Of a DNA stretch of 24,010 nt, positions 16,012 through 23,870 are shown piece after piece. The notes beneath the pieces are model-generated. The model saw only the letters and a program-made list of their open reading frames with translations. It did not search any database and was not told the origin of the DNA. The first letter of the stretch is position 1, and the number at the start of each line of letters is the position of its first letter. The stretch lies in NCBI GenBank assembly GCA_016180275.1, contig JACPBN010000078.1:1-24010 (forward strand). Reading direction: 5' to 3'. Origin of the DNA: Candidatus Woesearchaeota archaeon. Its GTDB lineage: Archaea; Nanobdellota; Nanobdellia; Woesearchaeales; UBA10200. A program made the translations under genes and the position numbers.

Positions 16012-16208
16012 AAGCAGTGACGGCTGCCAATTTTGACGAACACAAATCCATATATTCTAGTCAAGTTTTTCTGGGCAATGCCGTCTTATTACACATTCAT
16101 AAATATAACACGCAATACTTTCCTGTCATCACACCTACTATCTTAGCGTAGAGGAAGAAAAACTCTTTAGTAATCAAAACCAGTGTTCGTCGGCAGCCGC
16201 CGCTGCTT
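16012..16208 (+). repeat. Structured intergenic repeat element, copy 2 (long loop)
   Basis: Left arm AAGCAGTGACGGCTGCC (16012-16028) pairs with 16192-16208 over 17 positions: 15 Watson-Crick, one G-T, one A-C mismatch. After the bulge AATTTT (16029-16034), GACGAACAC (16035-16043) pairs perfectly with GTGTTCGTC (16183-16191), longer than in copy 1. Bases 16029-16080 are nearly identical to copy 1, including ACAAATCCATATA, CAAGTTTTTC and GGGCAATGCC. About 100 bases of AT-rich sequence then fill the loop before the right arm. The outer 14-base arms of copy 1 are absent. With flanking DNA it fills the gap between 15991 and 16344, which holds no gene. Confidence 0.82.
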
Positions 16209-16302
16209 TCAAATCAAAGATAAATGCATCAAGAATAAGAAAGATTAATATATTCTGGTAGCTTTAGATAGCTAATGAATTTTAAATTAGACATATTTAG
16301 AT

Positions 16303-16338
16303 ATGAAAATGAAAAGAGGTGTAGAGAGTTCTAGTTAA
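16303..16338 (+). other. Possible short leader ORF (11 codons) before the 949-residue membrane protein
   Basis: ATG at 16303 opens a frame encoding MKMKRGVESSS and stops at 16336-16338, five bases before the ATG at 16344. A TATA-like TTTTAAATTA (about 16280-16289) lies upstream. The stretch AAAATGAAAAGAGGTGTAGAG resembles the start of lipoprotein gene 2 (20503 on, AAAATGAAAAAAGGTGTTAGAG). It may be a leader peptide aiding translation of the next gene, or simply a shared 5' region. Coding is not proven. Confidence 0.25.
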
Positions 16339-16343
16339 ATAAA

Positions 16344-19193
16344 ATGCCAACACAAGCAGAGATTCAAAATAGAATACTAAAGGACATAAATCATGGAGTA
16401 AATCGATTAGGTACTAGTTTAGATAGAGATGAAAAAAGCAGGATAAAAAGTTTCTTAGCTGCGCGCAATTCTGCTGGTGCAAACATAGGTTCCCATGACC
16501 AATTTGTAAATTTAGTTGTAAATAAGCCTGATGATTTTAGAGGCCAGTTCGTAAGCCATCTGCAGCAGGAAAACAACATAAGCTTAGAGGAGGCAGAGAA
16601 GCTGTTTGAGAAGTTATTTGCACATGCTACAAATGAATTTAAAGAAAGTATGGAAAGAGCCAGGATACAACAGGAGCAAGCCAGGCAAGAACAACTTAAA
16701 GTCCAACAAAAGTTCTCAGGTGATATCCAAACGTGGCATGATTCTTTTGAACAGAATGTAGATAACCATTTAGAAAAGCATGAGGAGAAACTGGACAATA
16801 TTACAGAACAAGAGCTTAGAAATGCAAAAAACCTGGCAATGCAGAATTTGAGAATTGAAGAACTGCAAAAACAGCTTGGAAGAATACAAGATCCTGCCAT
16901 ACGTGAACAGGCATTTGCCAAGATAATGAATAAAAAAATAGGTGAGCAATTAAAGTTGTTAAGAGGGCAGGCTCAACAAAATCGTGAACAAGATAGAAGT
17001 GATCAGCAAAATCTTAGCGGATTTTTAAAGACTGATGTAACAGCAGCAGTCAATGAAAAGCTAAATAGAGCTTCAGAAAGATTGGATAAAGCTGCCCAGA
17101 GCATGAAAGAATATTTCCCGACATTTACCAGATGGGGCCAAAGAGCTGGTGTTGTAGGAGCTAATGCAGTAAATGCAGGCGGAAGAGCAGCTGTTGACAC
17201 AGCAGTTACTGCAGGCATGATATCTGCTGCATTAGCAAAAAGTGCAGCTTCTGGAGTAAAAAAACAAACTGATAAGTTTTCAGACGGATTCTTTGATATA
17301 GTATTAATATTAGGCATACTTTTGCACGTAATACAGGGTATGACAGGCGGCTGGCAAGGCCCTAGTGCTGTTGCATATAAATGGGCTTTTATATTCTTGA
17401 TAATTTATTCTATAATTTTATTAGGTGCGCCTAACAGTTTAAGCTTAAGATTTAGGACATTTAGCATAGTTATAGTATTTTTCATAATAGAATGGCAATG
17501 GTTCAGGATAGTAAAGCTGATCGGCATACAGACACAATGGTGGGCATTAAAAGCGCTTTGGCCAACTGTTGTTTGGTACTGGGTATTTAAGTCAATTGTA
17601 AATGAAGGCAAAAAACCAATAATGACTTGGATGGCAATTATTATGATTTCTGGATTTTGGGTTACTCTTGGGTATAGCGCAATTAATGCCGGAGCTTTTA
17701 TTGAAAAATATACTCCAGAAGGATTGAGCCAAGAAGAGTATGCTCAGCAAAAAACAGGTGTTTGGATAACGCTTGCAGAGGAATTAGGTTATGATGATGT
17801 AAGTGAATTTGAAATTGCTGCAGCTGAAAGATGTAAAGAACAAGGTTATTATACGGATTATTATCTTGAACGCGGAAAAGTAAAAATGTTAACTGCATTT
17901 ATTGGTGAAAGGTATAAGGAATGCCTTGGGCAAGAAGTAAAGCGGCTGGCAGAAGCAAAAAAAGAAAAGAATGAGATTGAAAGAGTAATAGCTGCTAGAG
18001 AGATTGAAATGGAAAATGACTTTACTGAAGTGAATTTAAGAGAAGAACCTCAGGATCCTGTGCCTAATCCAGACCCGCCAGAAATGATCAAGAATAAAAA
18101 AACAGTAAAAAGTGTAAATGCAGTGGTTGAGTATAACATAAGGTACAAATCAGCTTATGCTGAGGCAGAACTGACATTTGCAGCAATGTTGAAAAATAAA
18201 ACAAGTAAAAAAGAAGAGTTAACTATGAAAGAAGGCATTCCTGCTGATATTATATGCCGAAGCACACCGGGTATAGCTTGTCCTAAAGATCAGGGAAAAG
18301 TAGTTTTTTCTAATGATGATTTAAAGAAATATAAAACAGAATTTGAATTTGGAGTAGATATTAGCGCCGGTGACATCGCTAAGAACGGAATTAATGTCTT
18401 CGTAACTGGAGAGAATACATTACGCGCAGCTGTTATTTTCACAGACAAAACAAAAACTATCTTGCCTGTTGTCTTGACAACAGAAGATGCCATTAGGAGT
18501 ATTAAAAAAACAGTGGAATATGATGAAGAAACTGCGAACAGCAATTTAGACTATGAATTTAATTATTGGAATAAGTTAATAGCTAAAAATGCTCTGCCTA
18601 TAAATTTAGCATCAACCTATCCATTTGGTAAAGTGGAAGGTTTCCATGGCTCACATCCTGCGATTATAGATATTAAGCTGCCGACTTATGAAAAACCTGT
18701 TATTGTAATAGGCGAAAATACACAATTAACTTGGAAGATAGACATATTTAATTCAGAAAAATATAAAGAAGGAAAGATAGTAGGAATCAATAATATTATC
18801 TTGTATCTACCTCAGGGCATTGAGCCTGTTACTGACATCTGCCCATTTGAGAGGGCAAAAGAGAGAGATAAAAAAGACAATAATAGGGTATTAAAATTAG
18901 CTTATCAGTTAAAAAAAGAATATATCGCAGAATTACAAAAACCAGAGAGATTAATTGGATTAAGTGATGTAAAAGATATTGCTGCCACAGGCATTCCGCG
19001 CTGTACAACTTCAATTGACAAGAATAAATTATTTGGAAGAGATGCACAAAATCTGAATTTGAAACAAAAATTCATTAATAAAGAGATAATGATAGAGATG
19101 GAATACACTTATGCAATATTTAAGGACACGAAAGTAAATATAGGGTATGAAATAGATCCTGATTTGCGGATAGGTAATAATGATATAACCTAA
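16344..19193 (+). CDS. Large membrane protein: cytoplasmic helical/coiled-coil region, five spans, long ectodomain; function unknown
   Basis: 949 residues. Residues 1-260 are soluble, rich in Glu, Gln, Lys and Ala, with coiled-coil-like heptads at about 85-255 (for example ARIQQEQARQEQLKVQQKF). A Gly/Ala-rich amphipathic stretch (about 264-303) precedes five predicted spans (about 315-333, 343-362, 372-392, 401-418, 426-446) with an unusual Trp-rich core (IIEWQWF, QWWALKALWPTVVWYWVF). With the coiled coil inside, an odd span count puts residues 450-949 outside. That part includes a charged helical region (about 500-570), a Pro-rich hinge (PVPNPDPP, about 573-580) and beta-rich domains with few cysteines. 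The last strands, IEMEYTYAIFKDTKVNIGYEID, resemble the C-termini of the three lipoproteins downstream. I recognise no family; a scaffold linking cytoplasm and envelope lipoproteins is a reasonable inference. Confidence 0.8.
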   Translation: MPTQAEIQNRILKDINHGVNRLGTSLDRDEKSRIKSFLAARNSAGANIGSHDQFVNLVVNKPDDFRGQFVSHLQQENNISLEEAEKLFEKLFAHATNEFKESMERARIQQEQARQEQLKVQQKFSGDIQTWHDSFEQNVDNHLEKHEEKLDNITEQELRNAKNLAMQNLRIEELQKQLGRIQDPAIREQAFAKIMNKKIGEQLKLLRGQAQQNREQDRSDQQNLSGFLKTDVTAAVNEKLNRASERLDKAAQSMKEYFPTFTRWGQRAGVVGANAVNAGGRAAVDTAVTAGMISAALAKSAASGVKKQTDKFSDGFFDIVLILGILLHVIQGMTGGWQGPSAVAYKWAFIFLIIYSIILLGAPNSLSLRFRTFSIVIVFFIIEWQWFRIVKLIGIQTQWWALKALWPTVVWYWVFKSIVNEGKKPIMTWMAIIMISGFWVTLGYSAINAGAFIEKYTPEGLSQEEYAQQKTGVWITLAEELGYDDVSEFEIAAAERCKEQGYYTDYYLERGKVKMLTAFIGERYKECLGQEVKRLAEAKKEKNEIERVIAAREIEMENDFTEVNLREEPQDPVPNPDPPEMIKNKKTVKSVNAVVEYNIRYKSAYAEAELTFAAMLKNKTSKKEELTMKEGIPADIICRSTPGIACPKDQGKVVFSNDDLKKYKTEFEFGVDISAGDIAKNGINVFVTGENTLRAAVIFTDKTKTILPVVLTTEDAIRSIKKTVEYDEETANSNLDYEFNYWNKLIAKNALPINLASTYPFGKVEGFHGSHPAIIDIKLPTYEKPVIVIGENTQLTWKIDIFNSEKYKEGKIVGINNIILYLPQGIEPVTDICPFERAKERDKKDNNRVLKLAYQLKKEYIAELQKPERLIGLSDVKDIAATGIPRCTTSIDKNKLFGRDAQNLNLKQKFINKEIMIEMEYTYAIFKDTKVNIGYEIDPDLRIGNNDIT

Positions 19194-19220
19194 ATAAACA
19201 AATTTTTACAAACGCTGCCT

Positions 19221-19225
19221 GGTGG
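19221..19225 (+). promoter_or_regulatory. Ribosome binding site of lipoprotein gene 1
   Basis: GGTGG ends 6 bases before the ATG at 19232. With only 38 bases after the previous stop and no clear TATA box at the right distance, it suggests co-transcription with the 949-residue membrane protein gene. Confidence 0.5.
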
Positions 19226-19231
19226 CATAAA

Positions 19232-20380
19232 ATGCAAACGAAAAAAATAGAGCAGAAAGTTTTGTTTTTAATGATTTTATTAGTTTTTATTCTGCTAGCA
19301 ACAAGCTGTTCTCTGTTGAAAAATAATGATGTTGACAAGAGTTCTCAATCTTCATCTTCAGTGGGCATTTTTGGCAATTTTTTTTCAGATTATCAAAAAC
19401 AACAGCCATTGAGAGCTTTTGAAAGAACTGGCATAAAAGCCCTGCAAATAGATTTTTTAAAAGATTCTCCGCCTGAGAATGTATATGTTGGTGATAGCTT
19501 TAGGTTTGGTGCCTATGTTAAGAATATAGGTACTGCTGATATTGGGGCTAATAATAAAAATTTGGCTGTTGATGAAGGAAAATTAATATTGGTTAATGCA
19601 GACACTGATGCTATAGAAGTAAAAAATAGTAAAGGTGAGATAAATGGTGAAGAAATAATAAAATTACATGGTTTAAGTTTTGATAATCCGATTGGTGAAG
19701 AAAGAATATACAACTTTGAAGCTAGAGTGCGAAACAAGCCATCAACTGCAAAGACTAAATTTATTTTAGAGGCATGTTATCCTTATGAGACTATATTTAG
19801 CAGTGATGTTTGTCTAGCAACAAGCAATGATTTAAGGTTAAGGGCAGCTGCATGCGAAATGAAAGACATCTCTTCAAGTAATGGCCAGGGAGCCCCTGTT
19901 GCAGTCACAAAAATTGTTTTGCAAAAGCCGCAGAAGATAAAAGACAATTATTACTATAATTTCTTAATATACCTGGATAATTTAGGCCAAGGCAGGGTTG
20001 TTGAAAGCAATGGCTGTTCTGGCTTAGAAAAGATTTACATAGATAATATAGTATTAGCAGATAAGGCTTTTGAAAATAATAATATAAAATGTAGCTTGGA
20101 AAAAGACAACGACGAAGGCAGTAATCCAAATAAGCAATTTATTGTTCTAAAGGGCACAGCAGATCAAAAGATAAAAGACAGAGATAATATTATAAAATGC
20201 ACTGCTAGGTTTGATAATACGGATAATCAATTTGAAAAACTTGGTGATTTCACAACTACCTTGAAAATTGCACTTAAATATACATATTCACAAAGCATAG
20301 AAAAAGAGATAGTAATAAAAGACATTGTAGGAGGAATCACTGCAGATTTTAATCAATTTGAGGGACAAATACCTAGGTAG
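19232..20380 (+). CDS. Envelope lipoprotein 1, paralogue family of unknown function
   Basis: 382 residues. A Lys-rich N-terminus, a hydrophobic stretch (10-22) and LATSC put the lipid-modified cysteine at Cys26; Ala rather than Leu at -3 is slightly unusual. A low-complexity Ser/Asp/Gln linker follows, then beta-rich domains. A first domain (about 65-180) begins IKALQIDFLKDSPPENVYVG and has VKNIGTADI, like CARDB/COG1361-type envelope modules. CYPYETIFSSDVCLA follows near 186, then C-x(11)-GAPVAV near 206-223, and a final strand set ALKYTYSQSIEKEIVI near 345-360. These landmarks recur in the same order in the genes at 20506 and 21633, which marks them as paralogues. It lies 38 bases after the 949-residue membrane protein gene and is probably in its operon. 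Confidence 0.82.
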   Translation: MQTKKIEQKVLFLMILLVFILLATSCSLLKNNDVDKSSQSSSSVGIFGNFFSDYQKQQPLRAFERTGIKALQIDFLKDSPPENVYVGDSFRFGAYVKNIGTADIGANNKNLAVDEGKLILVNADTDAIEVKNSKGEINGEEIIKLHGLSFDNPIGEERIYNFEARVRNKPSTAKTKFILEACYPYETIFSSDVCLATSNDLRLRAAACEMKDISSSNGQGAPVAVTKIVLQKPQKIKDNYYYNFLIYLDNLGQGRVVESNGCSGLEKIYIDNIVLADKAFENNNIKCSLEKDNDEGSNPNKQFIVLKGTADQKIKDRDNIIKCTARFDNTDNQFEKLGDFTTTLKIALKYTYSQSIEKEIVIKDIVGGITADFNQFEGQIPR

Positions 20381-20471
20381 AAAATATAAATTGATGATGA
20401 GATATATAGATAGTAAATTTTTTATCCTATACTACCGAAAACAATTTAAACCCTGGTTGTTTGATATAAAG

Positions 20472-20484
20472 ATATATTAAAAAT
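20472..20484 (+). promoter_or_regulatory. TATA box candidate of lipoprotein gene 2
   Basis: ATATTAAAAATAT lies with its centre about 27 bases before the ATG at 20506, fitting a leaderless start. It is the best candidate in the 125-base gap after lipoprotein gene 1. Confidence 0.4.
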
Positions 20485-20505
20485 ATCCAGATATAGCTTA
20501 ACAAA

Positions 20506-21498
20506 ATGAAAAAAGGTGTTAGAGTAGATAAATTAAATAGAATCATGGTTCTATTAGTTCTCATAGTTTTTTTATTAATACTGACCGGCTGCAGAGAAGG
20601 CACTGGCTTATTTTCTGGCAAAAATCCTAAACAAGATACAGCTGTTGCTCGAGAGCGCATTTACACAGGCACAGAAGGTTTGGTTATACGTTTTATGCCT
20701 AATCTGCCTCCTGCAGAGATATATGATACTGCAAGTATTCAGATTATTGCTGAAGTAAGAAACAAGGGAACAGATAAGATTGAAACCGCAAAATTTTATC
20801 TTTCTGGCTATGATACCGGCATAATACAGAATATTGATAATTTTAAAGAATTAAATAATCTAGAGCCAAAAAGTGAGTTTTTGCCGGATGGTGGCTATGA
20901 TACTGTAAGCTTTGGTTCTTTTGGGAATATTAGAGTGCCAAAAGGAGCAGATGAATACAACCCAAGATTTGTTTTAAGCTCGTGCTACGATTATAAGACA
21001 CTTGCTACCCCTATTGTTTGCATTGACCCTAATAAACAAAACCCTGCAATAAAGGAGAAAGGCGCATGCCAAATGCAATCTGTGAGCGTAGGCGGTACTG
21101 GAGCTCCAGTTGCTGTTGATAGAGTAAGCCTAGATTCAACTATAGACAGGGCTTTTGTAAGAATTGAAATTAGTAATGTTGGCAAAGGCCAAGTATTAAG
21201 CAATAATGCAATTGGTCAAAAATGTCCTTATAAGTTAGGCTTTGAGGATTTAGATGAAATTACATATAGTATTACTTTATCTGGGATTCCTCCTACTAAA
21301 TGCAGCCCTGATTTAGGAAAACAAGGAAAGCCTGCTATCAAGCTTGGCGACGGAAGAGCTATTATAACTTGTGAGTTCCCTGTTGCTAGAGAAAATAGAT
21401 TTGCGTATAGTACACCATTGCAGATAGAGCTTAATTACGGGTATACTGAATCAATTTACACAGATGTAAGGATAATTAATACAGGTGTAGCTAAATAA
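20506..21498 (+). CDS. Envelope lipoprotein 2, same paralogue family
   Basis: 330 residues from ATG 20506 (TATA spacing); an alternative ATG at 20545 would give a shorter leader. The hydrophobic run from residue 14 ends in a textbook lipobox, LTGC, with Cys29 as the lipid site. The family landmarks are clear: VIRFMPNLPPAEIYDTASIQ then VRNKGT (about 66-97), CYDYKTLATPIVCIDP (about 163-178), C-x(9)-GTGAPVAV (about 188-203), ISNVGKGQVL (about 223-232) and final strands ELNYGYTESIYTDVRI (about 308-323). Cys pairs suggest disulfides outside the cell. Length and domain order match the neighbours at 19232 and 21633. It is probably anchored to the outer face of the cytoplasmic membrane and may form one assembly with its paralogues and the large membrane protein; that is inference from position. 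Confidence 0.82.
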   Translation: MKKGVRVDKLNRIMVLLVLIVFLLILTGCREGTGLFSGKNPKQDTAVARERIYTGTEGLVIRFMPNLPPAEIYDTASIQIIAEVRNKGTDKIETAKFYLSGYDTGIIQNIDNFKELNNLEPKSEFLPDGGYDTVSFGSFGNIRVPKGADEYNPRFVLSSCYDYKTLATPIVCIDPNKQNPAIKEKGACQMQSVSVGGTGAPVAVDRVSLDSTIDRAFVRIEISNVGKGQVLSNNAIGQKCPYKLGFEDLDEITYSITLSGIPPTKCSPDLGKQGKPAIKLGDGRAIITCEFPVARENRFAYSTPLQIELNYGYTESIYTDVRIINTGVAK

Positions 21499-21600
21499 TG
21501 CCATGAATAAGTAAATATTATGTAAGTTCAGAATTTAGCCATGAAATAAAGCAAAATTTATAAATTAAAACTTATTATTAGATATTTCATAACAAATATT

Positions 21601-21610
21601 AGTTTTATAT
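21601..21610 (+). promoter_or_regulatory. TATA box candidate of lipoprotein gene 3
   Basis: AGTTTTATAT has its centre about 27 bases before the ATG at 21633. A GAGGAA sequence (about 21622-21627) lies 5 bases before the ATG and could act as a ribosome binding site if transcription starts upstream, for example from TTTATAAATT near 21557. Confidence 0.35.
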
Positions 21611-21632
21611 TTGCAAAAAGAAGAGGAACATA

Positions 21633-22640
21633 ATGAAAAACAAAACAATCTTTCTAACAATATTACTAATTGCTGCACTTATAATTGCAGGCTGTGAAGG
21701 TGGATCTTCTGACCAGCCAGGCGGAAAAACTACTGTGGGTGCTCAGGGTAAGGCATTTATAGGCGGAGAAGTTGGCTTAGAAGGTGTGTTTTTAACAGGT
21801 GCTCCTCCAGTTGAGGTATTTGATAACAATTATCCGTTTGATATCAATTTAAAAATTGAAAATAAAGGGGAATTTGATATAAAGGCTAATGAAGCAATAG
21901 TAGAGATTGTTGGCATTCAGCCGGAAGACTTTAAAACAACTAGACAAGCTCTGAACAAAACACTAACTGAAGATTTAGTGGGAAGTAGATTAGATTCTCA
22001 AGGTAATAGTATTGCAGGAACAATTACTAATCTCGAGTTTGCAAACTTAGAGTATAATAAAAATATAACTGGCAGTTACTTATTTCCATTAAGAGCTAAT
22101 ATATGTTATGGATATGGCACAAAAGCTGTTGCTCAGTTGTGTATATTGTCTGATTTAACCGGTAAGACAAGAAAGACCGGAGAAGAGCCTTTATGTGAGC
22201 CTACAAGTACAAATATAGACGTACAAAATTCAGGAGCTCCTGTACATGTCACAAATTTTGCCCAAAGTGTGACTGGAACAAATAAGATTTCATTTAGTTT
22301 TAATATTGTCCATAAAGGAGGTAAAGATAACAGAGTTTCAGAAAAAGGCTCTAGATGTGATCCTCAGCCTGCAAAAAAGGATAAAATATATGTAACTGTA
22401 GATGTTAGCGGCTTAGATATATCTTGTTCTGGCCTTAGGGATAGTGTAGTTGCTGGATCAAAAACAGAAGGATTTGTCAAATTATTTGGAGAAAGTTCTG
22501 GTAGCGAGGAAAGAGCTGTTTACTGCACTTTAACATTACCTCTTGAAAGAACAGATTTCAAGAAGCAGGTAAACATTGGGTTAACATATGACTATAAACA
22601 ATTTGTAAATACCGAAGTACTGGTCAAGCATATCGAGTAA
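21633..22640 (+). CDS. Envelope lipoprotein 3, same paralogue family
   Basis: 335 residues. Lys-rich start, hydrophobic stretch 6-18 and lipobox IAGC put the lipid-modified cysteine at Cys21, followed by a Gly/Ser-rich linker. Family landmarks in order: VGLEGVFLTGAPPVEVFDNN with KIENKGEFDI (about 46-88), CYGYGTKAVAQLCILS (about 158-173), C-x(11)-SGAPVHV (about 188-206) and closing strands GLTYDYKQFVNTEVLV (about 316-331). KTRKTGEEPLCEPTST between the second and third landmarks is longer than in the paralogues. It is the most divergent of the three and the last gene of the plus-strand run; rfcS converges 68 bases downstream. The 68-base gap is T-rich on the plus strand and may contain the terminators of both genes, but no clear hairpin is visible. 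Confidence 0.82.
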   Translation: MKNKTIFLTILLIAALIIAGCEGGSSDQPGGKTTVGAQGKAFIGGEVGLEGVFLTGAPPVEVFDNNYPFDINLKIENKGEFDIKANEAIVEIVGIQPEDFKTTRQALNKTLTEDLVGSRLDSQGNSIAGTITNLEFANLEYNKNITGSYLFPLRANICYGYGTKAVAQLCILSDLTGKTRKTGEEPLCEPTSTNIDVQNSGAPVHVTNFAQSVTGTNKISFSFNIVHKGGKDNRVSEKGSRCDPQPAKKDKIYVTVDVSGLDISCSGLRDSVVAGSKTEGFVKLFGESSGSEERAVYCTLTLPLERTDFKKQVNIGLTYDYKQFVNTEVLVKHIE

Positions 22641-22708
22641 ATTCGGCATATTTATTTTATCCCTTTCTTTTTCGTGTTATAATAGTTATAATACTGCTTA
22701 TATCAATT

Positions 22709-23692
22709 TTACTTGGAAACAAGAGTAAACTGCGCCAATAGTGCTTCTAGCTGCAAAAACTCATCTGCCCCTTCAATCATCCTAAATTCTATTTCAGCGC
22801 ATTTATCTATTAAAGCAACCTTTTTCTTGCTGTCAACGTTTAACTGCCAAATCTCTCTTTCTATCTGCCTTATAATATCAAGCCCTGATAATCCATAGTT
22901 AAGCATTGTATCTAACATTTTATTTTTTGCTTCTATAAACTTATTTTCTACAGCTAAATTAAGAAACTCTGAAATTTCCTTTGGTTTTGCCATTGATGCC
23001 AATGAAAACACCAGTTCTTCTGTAATATTTTCGCCTAATGCTGCGCAGCTTTGTAAAATATTCTCTAATCTGCGGCAATCCCCTCCGCATGCTTCGACTA
23101 AAGCTTTCTTGGTATTTTCATCGATTTTAAGCCCTTCTTCAGTCGAAATTTTTTCGATGATCCCGACAATATCTTTTTGGTCCAGAGGCTTAAACTTGAA
23201 CATTGCACATCGTGATTGTATTGGGTCAATAATTTTGCTGGAATAGTTTGCACTGAGAATAAATCTGCAGGTTTTGGTGTAATTTTCCATTGTCCTACGC
23301 AAAGCCTGTTGGGCTTCTTTTGTTAACGCATCGCATTCATCTAAAAGAATTATCTTAAATGGAACATCGCCTAATGCCCTGGTTCTGGCAAAATCTTTTA
23401 CCTTTACCCGAACAACATCAATGCCCCTCTCATCGCTTGCATTCAGCTCTAGAAAATTAGATCGCCAATTACTGCCAAACAGCTTTCTGGCAGCTACAAG
23501 TGAAAGTGAAGTCTTGCCTGTGCCTGCTGGTCCAGTAAAAAGCAGATGCGGCATATTTTTTTGATCTATAAAAGCCTTAACCCTCTTGACAATATCTCGC
23601 TGCCCGCGGATATCACTAAAGCTTTGCGGCCTGTATTTTTCTATCCATATTGCTGTATCCTCATTGCTTTGATTGCTATATTTTTGTTCCAT
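22709..23692 (-). CDS. rfcS: Replication factor C small subunit (clamp loader ATPase)
   Basis: 327 residues, the normal archaeal length, with no intein. After a short acidic N-terminus comes WIEKYRPQSFSDIRGQ (16-31), the clamp-loader signature. Walker A GPAGTGKT (54-61), Walker B ILLDECDAL (115-123), sensor 1 SANYSS (147-152) and the SRC arginine-finger motif (160-162) are intact, as are ASDERG (85-90) and GGDCRR in the sensor 2 region (about 205-210). The C-terminal collar domain (about 235-327) ends EALLAQFTLVSK. Together with the large subunit (not in this window) it forms the pentamer that loads PCNA onto primed DNA. It converges with lipoprotein gene 3. A TATA box about 26 bases upstream implies a leaderless transcript. 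Confidence 0.96.
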   Translation of the reverse strand: MEQKYSNQSNEDTAIWIEKYRPQSFSDIRGQRDIVKRVKAFIDQKNMPHLLFTGPAGTGKTSLSLVAARKLFGSNWRSNFLELNASDERGIDVVRVKVKDFARTRALGDVPFKIILLDECDALTKEAQQALRRTMENYTKTCRFILSANYSSKIIDPIQSRCAMFKFKPLDQKDIVGIIEKISTEEGLKIDENTKKALVEACGGDCRRLENILQSCAALGENITEELVFSLASMAKPKEISEFLNLAVENKFIEAKNKMLDTMLNYGLSGLDIIRQIEREIWQLNVDSKKKVALIDKCAEIEFRMIEGADEFLQLEALLAQFTLVSK

Positions 23693-23711
23693 AGTTTAAA
23701 TATAAAAATAA

Positions 23712-23722
23712 GTATATAAAAA
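23712..23722 (-). promoter_or_regulatory. TATA box of rfcS
   Basis: The minus strand reads TTTTTTATATA with its centre about 25 bases before rfcS's ATG (23692), the normal archaeal spacing, so the message is likely leaderless. Confidence 0.6.
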
Positions 23723-23792
23723 AGTATTGGTTTTTAGTTCGTATTGGCCACAGCTCTGGCTTTGTAGAGGTAACTTAATACGTACGGTTTTT

Positions 23793-23808
23793 AGTATGTA
23801 CACATACT
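23793..23808. repeat. Perfect short palindrome upstream of rfcS
   Basis: AGTATGT-AC-ACATACT is a perfect inverted repeat with a 2-base centre, followed by TTTTT on the plus strand. CGTACG lies just before it (23781-23786). It sits about 75 bases upstream of the rfcS TATA box. It could be an operator, or a small hairpin with a T-run. The remainder of 23723-23870 shows nothing I can name. Confidence 0.4.
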
Positions 23809-23870
23809 TTTTAGGAAACTTTGATAAGAATTTGAATGTGATTTATTAGTCAGTTGGTATTATTTTCTTC

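Noticed and set aside
16391..16921. Minus-strand frame of 176 codons antisense to the coiled-coil region
   Set aside because: Its Ser/Cys/Phe-rich composition is what the complement of Glu/Lys/Gln/Ala codons gives; no family motifs are seen.
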